A stretch of 64,000 nt of DNA from Neobacillus mesonae (GTDB lineage Bacteria > Bacillota > Bacilli > Bacillales > Cytobacillaceae), in assembly GCF_023715155.1 (NCBI RefSeq), contig NZ_JAMBNQ010000026.1, forward strand, positions 1 through 64,000. Direction: 5' to 3'. Within the stretch, counting starts at the first letter, position 1. Every line of letters begins with the position of its first letter. The position numbers were made by a program, and so were the translations under genes. Of the stretch, positions 47,306-56,607 are shown in pieces. A model generated the notes under the pieces. It ran no database searches. It was not told where the DNA came from and saw only the letters and a list, made by a program, of their open reading frames with translations.

Positions 47306-47482
47306 TTTTTCTGTATAAGTTTTGTATCATCTGTCTATAATGGGATATGATATGAATTTATTTGAAGTTTATACAGAAGATTTATTCCAGTTGTTGTGCA
47401 CAAAACGGGAACATATACATGGGGGAATTTCGATTAGCAAACGTCTAATTGAGGTTTCGACGTTTTGAAGGAGGGTTAATTG

Positions 47483-48427
47483 ATGATCGAAATAGAAAAA
47501 CCAAAAATCGAAACGGTTGAGATCAGCGATGATGCCAAATACGGTAAGTTCGTCGTAGAGCCACTAGAGCGTGGATATGGTACCACTTTGGGTAACTCCT
47601 TACGTCGTATCCTTTTATCTTCACTGCCAGGTGCCGCTGTTACTGCGATTCAGGTCGATGGGGTACTTCATGAGTTCTCAACAATTGAAGGCGTCGTAGA
47701 GGATGTAACATCTATCATCTTAAACATTAAAAAGATTGCATTAAAAATTTATTCTGAAGAAGAGAAAACATTAGAAATTGATGTTCAAGGTTCTGGTCCT
47801 GTTACTGCAGGTAATATCACTCATGACAGTGATGTAGAGATATTAAATCCTGAACAGCACATTGCAACATTAGGATCAAATGGACATCTTCGTATGCGTT
47901 TATCTGCTAAGCGAGGTCGCGGCTATACCCCAGCTGATCAAAATAAGCGTGAGGACCAGCCAATCGGTGTTATTCCAATTGATTCTATTTATACACCAGT
48001 TTCTCGTGTTACTTATACAGTAGAAAATACACGTGTAGGTCAACTATCTAATTTTGATAAATTGACACTTGATGTTTGGACAGATGGAAGCACTGGACCA
48101 AAGGAAGCGATAGCCCTTGGTTCGAAAATCTTATCAGAGCATTTAAATATTTTCGTTGGGTTAACTGATGAAGCACAAAATGCTGAGATTATGATTGAAA
48201 AAGAAGAAGATCAAAAAGAAAAAGTTTTAGAAATGACAATTGAAGAACTTGATCTTTCTGTTCGTTCTTATAACTGCTTAAAGCGTGCTGGAATTAATAC
48301 TGTTCAGGAATTAGCAAATAAGACTGAAGAAGATATGATGAAAGTACGGAATTTAGGCCGCAAATCACTTGAAGAAGTGAAGGCAAAACTAGAAGAGCTT
48401 GGATTAGGTTTACGTAAAGACGACTAG
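47483..48427 (+). CDS. rpoA: RNA polymerase alpha subunit
   Basis: Protein of 314 residues. The N-terminal dimerisation domain contains [24 protein letters not shown] flexible linker leads to the C-terminal domain binding UP elements and activators ([24 protein letters not shown]). The ATG at 47483 is preferred to the in-frame TTG at 47480 by family alignment (MIEIEKP). SD GAAGGAGGG. Confidence 0.98.
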   Translation: MIEIEKPKIETVEISDDAKYGKFVVEPLERGYGTTLGNSLRRILLSSLPGAAVTAIQVDGVLHEFSTIEGVVEDVTSIILNIKKIALKIYSEEEKTLEIDVQGSGPVTAGNITHDSDVEILNPEQHIATLGSNGHLRMRLSAKRGRGYTPADQNKREDQPIGVIPIDSIYTPVSRVTYTVENTRVGQLSNFDKLTLDVWTDGSTGPKEAIALGSKILSEHLNIFVGLTDEAQNAEIMIEKEEDQKEKVLEMTIEELDLSVRSYNCLKRAGINTVQELANKTEEDMMKVRNLGRKSLEEVKAKLEELGLGLRKDD

Positions 48428-48460
48428 TTTGTTTTTTACAATAACCATCCGATTAAATGA

Positions 48461-48847
<387 letters not shown>

Positions 48848-48863
48848 TAAAACTCACAGACAA

Positions 48864-48911
48864 CAAGGGCGCTGGACAGTTTAGTAACAAACTTGTTCTC
48901 TGCCCTTTTTC
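48864..48911 (+). terminator. Terminator of the S10-spc-alpha block
   Basis: AAGGGC (48865-48870) pairs with GCCCTT (48902-48907). The inner ACAGTTT/AAACTTGT pairing is imperfect, and TTTTT follows. Confidence 0.75.
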
Positions 48912-49200
48912 TGTAAAGAGGCGGTTTTTTAGCAAAGATATTGTATTCTTTGCAGGAGCATAATTCTGCTCACACTGCCCTTACGATGCGGACCAAGCCA
49001 AAAAGAGTGTTATGATGAGCGCACCTCTTAACTTTTTAAGAGCCCTTTAAGATTTGAAGGAAGGAGCCACTCTCCTTTTTGCGACTCGTCTAGCTCATGC
49101 ACCTCTCCCGTTTTTTATATTTAAATATATATACCAGCTTTTAGAAGCACTGCCCTGGGAAGAGGTGCAGGCTTTTTTTGTATCTGTTAGATTAGCATAG
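48912..49200 (+). promoter_or_regulatory. Structured, attenuator-like leader upstream of ecfA1
   Basis: Three hairpins are visible. CTCTTAA (49025-49031) / TTAAGAG (49036-49042) forms the first. AAGGAG (49061-49066) / CTCCTT (49072-49077) with a T-run forms the second. A long terminator TGCACCTCT-CCC (49098-49109) / GGG-A-AGAGGTGCA (49157-49169) is followed by TTTTTTT (49173-49179). The box GCACCTCT also occurs at 49021-49028, so the 3' arm could pair with either copy. No reading frame of note is present and no promoter is clear. Confidence 0.55.
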
Positions 49201-49230
49201 TTGAGATTTGGTGAGGGGGGAAATGCTGCG

Positions 49231-50070
49231 ATGAAAAAAGAAATTGTGTCACTTAAAGATGTGACTTTTCAATATGATGGCCAAGAGCGGAATGCACTGA
49301 ATCAGGTTTCTTTTGATATTTATGAAGGGGAATGGCTTGCGATAGTCGGTCATAATGGGTCCGGTAAGTCTACAATGGCTAAACTGCTAAATGGTTTACA
49401 ATTTCCAAAAGAGGGCCGCGTAACTGTATGTGGAATTGAACTCAATGAAGAAAACATTTGGGAGATTCGTAAAAAGATTGGAATGGTCTTTCAAAACCCT
49501 GATAACCAATTTGTTGGGACTACGGTCGAAGATGATGTGGCTTTTGGTTTAGAAAATATGGGCATCCCACGGGAAGAAATGATACATCGGGTTGAGGATT
49601 CATTAAACAGGGTGAAAATGGATCAGTTTCTGAGTCAAGAGCCCCACCATCTTTCTGGCGGCCAAAAACAGCGGGTCGCAATCGCCGGAGTACTGGCTTT
49701 AAGACCAGCTATCATTATTTTAGATGAGGCGACTTCCATGCTTGACCCAAGAGGCCGTGAAGAGGTATTAGAAACAGTAAGGGCTCTAAAGAATGAAAAG
49801 TCACTTACAGTCATCTCGATAACCCATGATTTAGAAGAGGCTGCAAAAGCTGATCGGATGATTGTGATGAATAAAGGTGAAGTTTTTCGCGAAGGCACCC
49901 CGGATGAAATTTTTTCAATGGACGAGCAATTGATTGCATTAGGATTGGATATACCATTTTCCGTAAAAATGACAAAGGCATTTCGTGAAAAGGGGATTCA
50001 GTTATCTAAGCACTATTTATCGGAAGAAGAGTTGGTGACAGAGTTATGGACATCTCGCTCTCGCATGTAG
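49231..50070 (+). CDS. ecfA1: EcfA1, energy-coupling factor ATPase
   Basis: ATPase of 279 residues that powers ECF-type vitamin and metal importers together with EcfA2 and EcfT. Walker A is GHNGSGKST, the Q-loop is VFQNPDNQF, the ABC signature is LSGGQKQR, and Walker B is [13 protein letters not shown]. The ATG at 49231 follows GGTGAGGGGGG (49210-49220); the in-frame TTG at 49201 precedes it. The end overlaps ecfA2 by 25 bp. The substrate-binding S proteins are encoded elsewhere. Confidence 0.96.
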   Translation: MKKEIVSLKDVTFQYDGQERNALNQVSFDIYEGEWLAIVGHNGSGKSTMAKLLNGLQFPKEGRVTVCGIELNEENIWEIRKKIGMVFQNPDNQFVGTTVEDDVAFGLENMGIPREEMIHRVEDSLNRVKMDQFLSQEPHHLSGGQKQRVAIAGVLALRPAIIILDEATSMLDPRGREEVLETVRALKNEKSLTVISITHDLEEAAKADRMIVMNKGEVFREGTPDEIFSMDEQLIALGLDIPFSVKMTKAFREKGIQLSKHYLSEEELVTELWTSRSRM

Positions 50071-50915
50071 ATTACCGATATCAGGCCAATACACCGTTTG
50101 AACGGCTTGCTATCCAAGATGTATCAATCGATATACCGTCAGGCACTTATACGGCTATTATTGGGCATACAGGCTCAGGTAAATCGACCGTCTTACAGCA
50201 TTTAAATGCACTGCTTGTCCCTTCGGAAGGAAGAGTTACGATTGGTGACAGGGAGATTAAAGCTCACAAAAAAAATAAAGACTTACGCCAAGTGAGAAGA
50301 CGGGTTGGGATTGTATTTCAATTCCCAGAACACCAATTGTTTGAAGAAACAGTTGAGAAGGATATCATGTTTGGGCCCATGAATTTTGGCGTTTCTGAAG
50401 CTGAAGCAAGAATTCGGGCGCAGCATGCATTGAAACAGGTCGGACTAGGGGAAGAGATATTAGTTAAATCTCCGTTTGACTTATCGGGCGGCCAAATGCG
50501 CCGGGTAGCTATAGCAGGCGTTTTAGCCATGGAGCCTGATGTGATTGTCCTTGACGAACCAACGGCTGGACTGGACCCGAGAGGCCGAAAAGAAATCATG
50601 GACATGTTTTACCAGCTTCACCAAGAAAGACAATTATCAACGATATTAGTTACCCACAGCATGGAAGACGCTGCCAGATATGCGGACCGAATTGTCATCT
50701 TGCAGGGGGGGAAGGTTGTTAAGAAGGGAACACCGGAAGAAATCTTCTCATCACCAGCTGAACTATTGCAGATGGGGCTGGACGTACCCGAAGTAGTTCG
50801 TTTTCAACTCAAGCTTGAAGAAAAGTGTGGAATGAATTTTAACAAAATCTATTTGTCTATTGAGCAATTATCTTCTGCTGTTGCGGAGCAGTTAGGGCGG
50901 GGTGTTAAATCATGA
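50046..50915 (+). CDS. ecfA2: EcfA2, energy-coupling factor ATPase
   Basis: Partner ATPase of 289 residues. Walker A is GHTGSGKST, the Q-loop is [14 protein letters not shown], the signature is LSGGQMRR, and Walker B is [13 protein letters not shown]. It overlaps ecfA1 by 25 bp and ecfT by 4 bp (ATGA), so the three subunits are translationally coupled. Confidence 0.96.
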   Translation: MDISLSHVDYRYQANTPFERLAIQDVSIDIPSGTYTAIIGHTGSGKSTVLQHLNALLVPSEGRVTIGDREIKAHKKNKDLRQVRRRVGIVFQFPEHQLFEETVEKDIMFGPMNFGVSEAEARIRAQHALKQVGLGEEILVKSPFDLSGGQMRRVAIAGVLAMEPDVIVLDEPTAGLDPRGRKEIMDMFYQLHQERQLSTILVTHSMEDAARYADRIVILQGGKVVKKGTPEEIFSSPAELLQMGLDVPEVVRFQLKLEEKCGMNFNKIYLSIEQLSSAVAEQLGRGVKS

Positions 50916-51709
50916 TGGAGAAAATGATTTTTGGCCGTTATGTCCCTGCTGATTCTGTGCTTCATCGGATGGACCCACGATCCAAATTAACCATGATATT
51001 TTTGTTTGTCTGTATTATCTTTCTTGCAAATAATTGGCAGACTTATACGATTATTGGCCTTTATACTTTTTTAATGACTGGGTTATCCAAGATTCCGGTG
51101 CGTTTTTTATATGGCGGACTGAAACCGGTAATATGGCTGGTCGTCTTTACGTTTCTTTTGCAGTTGTTTTTTACAAGGGAAGGAACTCTTGTATTTCACT
51201 GGGGAGTGATAAAAATTTATTCTGAAGGGATTAAAATGGGATTCTATATCTCTTTCCGATTCTTCTTTCTCATTTTAATGACCTCTCTATTAACGTTAAC
51301 GACGACCCCTATTGAAATTACCGATGGTCTTGAATCATTATTAGGGCCGTTAAAAAAGATTCGTTTTCCTGTGCATGAAATGGCATTAATGATGTCGATT
51401 TCCTTACGATTTATACCGACTTTGATGCAGGAGACCGATAAAATTATGAAGGCACAAATTGCCAGGGGTGTAGAATTTGCCAGCGGCCCCATTAAAAATC
51501 GAATTAAGGCGGTTATTCCCTTATTAATTCCGTTATTTGTCAGTTCTTTCAAGCGGGCAGAGGAGCTGGCGGTTGCGATGGAAGCAAGGGGTTACCGGGG
51601 CGGTGAAGGAAGGACTAAATACCGTCTATTAAGCTGGAAAGCGGCGGATACCCTGCAGCTGATCTTCTTAGCTGTTATCACGGTTCTGCTTATTTTATTT
51701 CGTTCCTAA
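50912..51709 (+). CDS. ecfT: EcfT, energy-coupling factor transmembrane subunit
   Basis: Membrane scaffold of 265 residues that couples the two ATPases to interchangeable S components. Several hydrophobic helices are visible (for example MIFLFVCIIFLANNW and FRFFFLILMTSLLTL). The two Ala-Arg-Gly coupling motifs, IARGVEF and MEARGYRGG, are near the C-terminus. The start overlaps ecfA2 by 4 bp. Confidence 0.95.
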   Translation: MMEKMIFGRYVPADSVLHRMDPRSKLTMIFLFVCIIFLANNWQTYTIIGLYTFLMTGLSKIPVRFLYGGLKPVIWLVVFTFLLQLFFTREGTLVFHWGVIKIYSEGIKMGFYISFRFFFLILMTSLLTLTTTPIEITDGLESLLGPLKKIRFPVHEMALMMSISLRFIPTLMQETDKIMKAQIARGVEFASGPIKNRIKAVIPLLIPLFVSSFKRAEELAVAMEARGYRGGEGRTKYRLLSWKAADTLQLIFLAVITVLLILFRS

Positions 51710-51720
51710 TGGAGAATATG

Positions 51721-52461
51721 ATGCAAAGATATAAAGCAATTGTCGCATATGATGGCACAGACTTTTCAGGGTATCAGGTCCAGCCTCATAAGCGGACAGT
51801 CCAGTCGGTGCTGGAAACTGTTCTGGCAAAAATGCATAAAGGTCATGAAGTAAAAGTGTCGGCTTCCGGAAGGACGGATGCTGGGGTCCATGCGAAGGGA
51901 CAGGTGCTTCATTTTGACTCCCCCCTTTCGATACCTGATGAGAAGTGGGTTATTGCCTTAAACTCATTGCTTCCGGATGATCTATCCATTCTTAAGGTTG
52001 AAAAAGTTAAAGAATCCTTTCATGCCCGTTTTGATGCAGTTGGGAAGGAATACCGCTACAGACTGCTCTTGTCTAAAAGTCGAGATCCTTTTGAATGCAG
52101 GTATTCGTATCGCTATCCCTATAAACTGAATATTGAAGCAATGCAGGATTCATGCAGATATCTAGTCGGGGAGCCGCATGATTTTACCAGTTTTTGCTCC
52201 GCAAAGACAGAAGTTGTCGATAAGGTCCGGACAATTGAAACGATTGATTTTTTAATGGACGGAGATTTGCTGACAATCCGATTTGTTGGGAATGGATTTT
52301 TATATAATATGGTCCGTATTTTGGTAGGGACGCTGCTTGAGGTGGGCTCTGGCGAACGTGTTCCGGAGGATCTGGAGGAAATCTTAAAGAAGAAAGACCG
52401 GCGTTTTGCAGGAAAAACAGCCCCTGCACATGGGTTATATTTGTGGGAAGTGTTTTATTAA
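51721..52461 (+). CDS. truA: TruA, tRNA pseudouridine(38-40) synthase
   Basis: Enzyme of 246 residues modifying the anticodon stem-loop of many tRNAs. The catalytic aspartate lies in SGRTDAGVHA, preceded by FSGYQVQPHKRTVQ. The C-terminal FVGNGFLYNMVR is conserved. Start choice is uncertain: ATG 51709 overlaps the ecfT stop (TAATG), and ATGs also exist at 51718 and 51721. GGAG at 51712-51715 and the family start M-x-RYK favour 51721. Confidence 0.94.
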   Translation: MQRYKAIVAYDGTDFSGYQVQPHKRTVQSVLETVLAKMHKGHEVKVSASGRTDAGVHAKGQVLHFDSPLSIPDEKWVIALNSLLPDDLSILKVEKVKESFHARFDAVGKEYRYRLLLSKSRDPFECRYSYRYPYKLNIEAMQDSCRYLVGEPHDFTSFCSAKTEVVDKVRTIETIDFLMDGDLLTIRFVGNGFLYNMVRILVGTLLEVGSGERVPEDLEEILKKKDRRFAGKTAPAHGLYLWEVFY

Positions 52462-52559
52462 TGTTTTTGATCAATTTGCTGAAGGTTAATTAATAAATAG
52501 TAAAAGGCGGCGAAGGGGCAATCTGTTTTTAAAACAACCTAACCTGGTGTAACATTTTC

Positions 52560-52588
52560 TTGACAATTTAATGCCAAGTATTTATTAT
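52560..52588 (+). promoter_or_regulatory. Promoter of rplM-rpsI
   Basis: TTGACA (52560-52565), 17-bp spacer, TATTAT (52583-52588). It gives a leader of about 180 nt. Confidence 0.6.
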
Positions 52589-52594
52589 ATTATA

Positions 52595-52774
52595 TGTGTG
52601 TGTTTTTAATCCCACGATAAAGCCCCGGAAAGTCTTAATCGTGATTGAAAATATAAGGTTTGAAATTATAGCTGCACAATGGCATAACGTTCATTCCCGG
52701 AACAGAATCGGACGTAAATTGCTTATAATAGTGCGAAAACAATAATCTTAAGGATTTATTTAGGAGGGAAACTC
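52595..52774 (+). promoter_or_regulatory. Probable L13 (rplM) leader
   Basis: A long untranslated leader before rplM is known as a ribosomal-protein leader in Bacilli. Here the segment around 52687-52714 (ACGTTC ... CGGAACAG ... GGACGT) can form a small hairpin directly upstream of the SD. The assignment rests on position and a limited motif, not on a covariance match. Confidence 0.45.
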
Positions 52775-53212
52775 ATGCGTACAACGTTTATGGCTAATGC
52801 CAACAATATCGAGCGCAAATGGTACGTAGTTGATGCTGAGGGCAAAACTCTTGGTCGTCTTGCAACTGAAGTAGCATCAATCTTACGCGGTAAACATAAA
52901 CCAACTTATACACCACATGTTGACACTGGTGATCATGTTATCATTCTTAATGCTTCTAAAATTGAATTAACTGGTAACAAAATAAATGATAAAATCTACT
53001 ATCGTCACACTATGCATCCAGGCGGTTTAAAACAAAGAACTGCTCTTGAAATGCGTACAAAATATTCAGAGAAAATGCTTGAGCTTGCTATTAAAGGTAT
53101 GCTTCCAAAGAATTCTTTAGGACGCCAAATGTTTAAAAAATTACATGTGTATGCAGGCAGTGAGCATCCACACCAAGCACAAAAACCTGAAGTTTACGAA
53201 CTTCGCGGTTAA
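52775..53212 (+). CDS. rplM: 50S ribosomal protein L13
   Basis: Early assembly protein of 145 residues with [31 protein letters not shown] (in parts) and the C-terminal signature [24 protein letters not shown] follows the SD TAGGAGGGAAAC, as in B. subtilis. Confidence 0.98.
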   Translation: MRTTFMANANNIERKWYVVDAEGKTLGRLATEVASILRGKHKPTYTPHVDTGDHVIILNASKIELTGNKINDKIYYRHTMHPGGLKQRTALEMRTKYSEKMLELAIKGMLPKNSLGRQMFKKLHVYAGSEHPHQAQKPEVYELRG

Positions 53213-53231
53213 TTAAAAGGAGGGACAAACT

Positions 53232-53624
53232 ATGGCACAAGTTCAATATATTGGTACTGGTCGTCGTAAGAGCTCAGTCGCACGTGTGCGTCTAGTTCCA
53301 GGTACAGGCAAAGTTGTTGTTAACGGACGTGAAATTGAAGATTATATCCCATTTGAAGCTTTACGTGTTGTTGTAAGACAACCATTAGTTGCTACTGAAA
53401 CTCTTGGCAGCTATGATATTTTCGTAAACGTAAAGGGAGGCGGCTATACAGGTCAAGCTGGCGCAATCCGCCACGGTATTGCTCGTGCATTACTTCAAGC
53501 TGATCCAGAATACCGTCCAACATTAAAACGTGCAGGTCTATTAACTCGTGACGCACGTATGAAAGAGCGTAAAAAATACGGTCTTAAAGGCGCCCGTCGT
53601 GCACCTCAGTTCTCAAAACGTTAA
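53232..53624 (+). CDS. rpsI: 30S ribosomal protein S9
   Basis: Head protein of 130 residues whose C-terminal tail (RAPQFSKR) contacts P-site t[23 protein letters not shown] opens the protein. It is the second gene of the rplM-rpsI unit. It is the last conserved gene before the accessory region. Confidence 0.98.
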   Translation: MAQVQYIGTGRRKSSVARVRLVPGTGKVVVNGREIEDYIPFEALRVVVRQPLVATETLGSYDIFVNVKGGGYTGQAGAIRHGIARALLQADPEYRPTLKRAGLLTRDARMKERKKYGLKGARRAPQFSKR

Positions 53625-53637
53625 TTTATCGACGTTC

Positions 53638-53676
53638 AAAGACTCTCAGCCAACATTGGCTGGGGGTCTTTTTTCT
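53638..53676 (+). terminator. Terminator of rplM-rpsI
   Basis: GACTCTCAGCCAA (53641-53653) pairs with TTGGCTGGGGGTC (53656-53668) with G-T wobbles, followed by TTTTTT. Confidence 0.88.
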
Positions 53677-53717
53677 TAAAGCTCTGTTAAAGAGTGGTGT
53701 TGATTTTTTATAACCCT

Positions 53718-53835
53718 GTTGATTGTAGCGGAAGGCACGAAGACGCCTGTGGGAGTAGGTGCCAGGGGAGACCCCCGCAGGCGTTAGCGCCGAGGAGGCT
53801 CCACGGAACGCGCAGTGCCTGGAGCGAAAATCAAC
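53718..53835. repeat. Bacillus-type 118-bp intergenic repeat element
   Basis: The element is bounded by GTTGATT (53718-53724) and AATCAAC (53829-53835) and is GC-richer than its surroundings. It contains GCGGAAGG, CCCCGCAGGCGTTAGCGCCGA and GAGGAGGCTC. I recall this as a dispersed palindromic element common in Bacillus genomes; no coding capacity or transposase is seen. Confidence 0.7.
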
Positions 53836-54225
53836 AGCCAAGTTTAACATAGCCTTTCTTAAAAATAGCTTTTGACCACGAAAATATTTTTTCACCATAA
53901 CTCCATAACTAGATGTTCTTTTAAAGCTTTTGCTTTAAGAAATCTACCACTAATTCGTTAAATAGAACTTCATTGAAATAGGTTCCTTTAAAACAAGTGT
54001 AAATAGGAATAATTTATTCAAGCGTGCTTCGTTAAGGGAGCAATACTTTATTACCATCTTCAAAGTAAAATAGGCTATTACATCTGTGGCAACAACCTAA
54101 AAAAATCATATTTTGGTGAAGAGAGTACTCGTGGTACCGTAAAGTTTACACAAATAGACAAATACCTTCGTTTCGACTCTCTTTTCAGGTGCAGCCTGTT
54201 GAATAAATAAAAAGGGGAGGACAAA
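53836..54225. other. AT-rich spacer upstream of the TOMM precursor
   Basis: No intact gene is present. On the minus strand, 54013 down to 53921 is an open stretch ending in a stop that reads FNELVVDFLKQKL at its end. This could be the last codons of a lost gene. No clear sigma-A promoter for the precursor was found. Confidence 0.4.
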
Positions 54226-54495
54226 ATGCATAATTTTCAGTCCGATTTACAATCATTAGGGATGGATCATTATCAAGTTGGTGAATTAATTCCTATAGAC
54301 CCTCAGAGCCAAGATCCGCGTATGTTTGGAATGCGCTGCGGAGGATTTCGCTGCGGAGGTTTTGGTTGTGGCGGTTTCCGTTGTGGCGGTTTTGGCTGCG
54401 GAGGTTTCCGTTGCGGCGGCTGTGGCGGCTGCTTCGGCTTCAGCTGTTTTGGTTTAGGTTTCGGTTTTAGCTGTTTTGGCTTCGGGTTTATTTAG
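54226..54495 (+). CDS. TOMM bacteriocin precursor, heterocycloanthracin/sonorensin type
   Basis: Peptide of 89 residues. The leader (residues 1-36) is acidic to neutral (NFQSDLQSLGMDHYQVGELI). The core (37-89) consists of RCGGF and GCGGF units and then looser C-F-G-F-S segments. It has ten cysteines (38, 43, 48, 53, 58, 63, 66, 69, 74, 83) and two core serines (73, 82). This is the expected substrate for conversion of Cys and Ser to thiazoles and oxazoles, and it resembles the Cys-Xaa-Xaa repeat precursors described for the Bacillus cereus group. SD AAAAGGGGAGGA lies directly upstream. A strong terminator follows, then the three maturation genes. Bioactivity is not shown by sequence. Confidence 0.9.
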   Translation: MHNFQSDLQSLGMDHYQVGELIPIDPQSQDPRMFGMRCGGFRCGGFGCGGFRCGGFGCGGFRCGGCGGCFGFSCFGLGFGFSCFGFGFI

Positions 54496-54538
54496 TTATT
54501 TTGGAGACTCAGAAAAAAATCGGTATTGGATGAAAACA

Positions 54539-54580
54539 AAGTGCCTCCTGAATGAATGTGCCGCAGGAGGCACTTCTTTA
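54539..54580 (+). terminator. Terminator between the TOMM precursor and its maturation genes
   Basis: AAGTGCCTCCTG (54539-54550) pairs perfectly with CAGGAGGCACTT (54564-54575), followed by CTTTA. This would keep precursor mRNA in excess over enzyme mRNA if read-through occurs. Confidence 0.82.
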
Positions 54581-54660
54581 TGGTTAATCATATTGGACAA
54601 ATAAAAGTACATAAAATGATAATGCATAATTAGGTTCGATCTGAATGAAGGAGGAGCTGA

Positions 54661-56607
54661 ATGACAAAACTTAACTCGTCCACACGTTTAAAGGTCAAAA
54701 GAGATACATTTTATTTGCCGGATCCAAAAGGAGGTGTGTATTTTAGAAATAATTTAAACTCTTTACGAATGGAAGGAAATACGATTTACCAATGGATTGA
54801 AAAATTAGTGCCGATGTTTAACGGGGAGCAATCATTGGGAGATTTAACAGCGGGATTAACAGCTCCGTACCGCAACAGGGTATATGAAATTGGAGAAACG
54901 TTGTACAAGAATGGCTTTGTTCGAGATGTCAGCCAAGATAGGCCGCATGATTTAAACCCAAAAGTCCTAGAAAAGTATGCTTCACAAATTGAATTTATCG
55001 AGAATTTTATGGATTCCGGTGCATACCGTTTTCAAGAATACCGTCAAGCTAAAGTTTTAGCTATCGGTTCTGGATCCTTTATGGTTTCACTGGCGGCTGC
55101 TTTATTGGAATCGGGACTTCCTAAATTCCATTTCATGTTGACCGATTCAGTGCCAACCAATCAATTGCGGATTAATGAGCTGGTACGCAATGCCTGGCAT
55201 GTTGACCCTGAAGTGGAGGTTGAGCAGGTACAATTTGAAAAAAAGGACGGAAGGAATTTTTGGGAAGAAGCTTTGCATCCATATGATTGGATTCTATATG
55301 TCTCTCAGGTTGGAAATGTAAAGGAACTTCGGGATTTGAATATGGTTTGCAAAGAGCAAAGGAAAGTATTTTTTCCTGCCATATGTTTAGACCAATCGGG
55401 GCTTGCAGGTCCATTGGTTCATCCGGACTCAGATGGATGCTGGGAGTCAGCATGGCGCCGAATCCATCAGTCTTCATTGCAATTAGATCGGCAGCCGCAA
55501 TCTTTCTCTACAACTGCCGGAGCGATTCTGGCCAATGTTACCGTATTCGAATTTTTTAAGAAGGCTGCAGGAATTGCAGAATCCAATCAGAGTAACCAAA
55601 TTTACAAACTAGATCTTGAAACGCTGGAAGGAGACTGGATTTCGTTCATCACACATCCATTGGTTACAAATATTAATGTCTCACCTAGACTGGTAGAAGA
55701 TCTTGATGTAAGGATAAAGCAAGAAAAGAGTAAAAAAGAACCTTCGAGTAACCTTTTGGAATCCTTTAGCCTATTAACTTCGGAAGAAACAGGGATTTTC
55801 CATACTTGGGAGGAGCGAAACTTGATACAGCTCCCTCTTTCGCAGTGCTATGTTCAAGCGGTTAATCCAGTGTCAGAGGGACCGGCAGACCTCCTGCCAG
55901 AAGTAGTCTGTTCGGGATTTACACATGAGGAGGCAAAGCGGGAAGCAGGACTGACTGGTATTGAAATGTATGTTTCACAAATGATCAAAGAATGCCGTGA
56001 TCAAAAAGAGAAGGCTTGTGAAAATATACCAGAGGGTTTGATTGGAATTGGTGCAGGGGAAACAATCGAAGAGGCAGTTTGCCGCGGCTTGCAAGCCTAT
56101 TTAGAGAAAGAATGGAGAAATAAAAAGGACGATCAGCTGAATCCAATTTTTCACGTACAATTGGAAGAAATTGAAGATCAGCGCTGCAGATTTTATTTAA
56201 ATGCCCTGACTACCCTAAATGGTGTACCGACTATCGGTTTAGAAAATGAAATACTAGGCTTTCCCGTAATATGGGTAAAGTCGAAGGGGCGCCGATATAC
56301 TAGTATTGGTTTAAAAACAACGCTGGCTTTACGGAGTGCATTACAGCAAGCACTTTTGGATAAACAAAATCAGGGGGATGCAGCCGAAAGGAGATCGGAG
56401 TCAGCTGTTTTGTTGAAAGAAAGGGAATTTAAACTAAGTATCCCTTCATGTAAAGAAATAACACAATTGGAGTTATTGCAATCTTCCATTCAGGTCTTGA
56501 ACCAAAGCAGCAAACGCTTAATCGTTTATGATCTTACGTTCGAACCCTTTTTAAAACAAGTATTAGCAGGGGTGTATGGTGTGCAGGTTCGAGGGGAGGA
56601 ATCCTAA
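54661..56607 (+). CDS. TOMM maturation protein, ThiF/E1-like (ocin-ThiF type)
   Basis: Protein of 648 residues, of the size of the family described as putative thiazole-containing bacteriocin maturation protein. The N-terminal 120 residues resemble the leader-recognising part of E1-like TOMM proteins. A Rossmann segment with KVLAIGSGSFMVSLAAALL follows (about 131-149). The C-terminal half contains two stretches reminiscent of YcaO folds (FTHEEAKREAGLTGIEMYVS and GAGETIEEAVCRGLQAYLEKE), but lacks an evident catalytic set. No CxxC zinc pairs are visible. Its likely role is to bind the precursor leader and bring it to the cyclodehydratase. The stop overlaps the next start by one base (TAATG). 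SD GAAGGAGGAG is good. Confidence 0.85.
   Translation: MTKLNSSTRLKVKRDTFYLPDPKGGVYFRNNLNSLRMEGNTIYQWIEKLVPMFNGEQSLGDLTAGLTAPYRNRVYEIGETLYKNGFVRDVSQDRPHDLNPKVLEKYASQIEFIENFMDSGAYRFQEYRQAKVLAIGSGSFMVSLAAALLESGLPKFHFMLTDSVPTNQLRINELVRNAWHVDPEVEVEQVQFEKKDGRNFWEEALHPYDWILYVSQVGNVKELRDLNMVCKEQRKVFFPAICLDQSGLAGPLVHPDSDGCWESAWRRIHQSSLQLDRQPQSFSTTAGAILANVTVFEFFKKAAGIAESNQSNQIYKLDLETLEGDWISFITHPLVTNINVSPRLVEDLDVRIKQEKSKKEPSSNLLESFSLLTSEETGIFHTWEERNLIQLPLSQCYVQAVNPVSEGPADLLPEVVCSGFTHEEAKREAGLTGIEMYVSQMIKECRDQKEKACENIPEGLIGIGAGETIEEAVCRGLQAYLEKEWRNKKDDQLNPIFHVQLEEIEDQRCRFYLNALTTLNGVPTIGLENEILGFPVIWVKSKGRRYTSIGLKTTLALRSALQQALLDKQNQGDAAERRSESAVLLKEREFKLSIPSCKEITQLELLQSSIQVLNQSSKRLIVYDLTFEPFLKQVLAGVYGVQVRGEES

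Noticed and set aside
53718..53835. Insertion sequence or MITE with target duplication
   Set aside because: Only short 7-bp inverted ends are seen and no convincing flanking duplication; kept as a dispersed repeat of unknown mobility.
54226..54495. Cysteine-rich peptide as a metallothionein or structural glycine-rich protein
   Set aside because: The leader-core layout and three adjacent TOMM enzymes explain it better as a modified peptide precursor.
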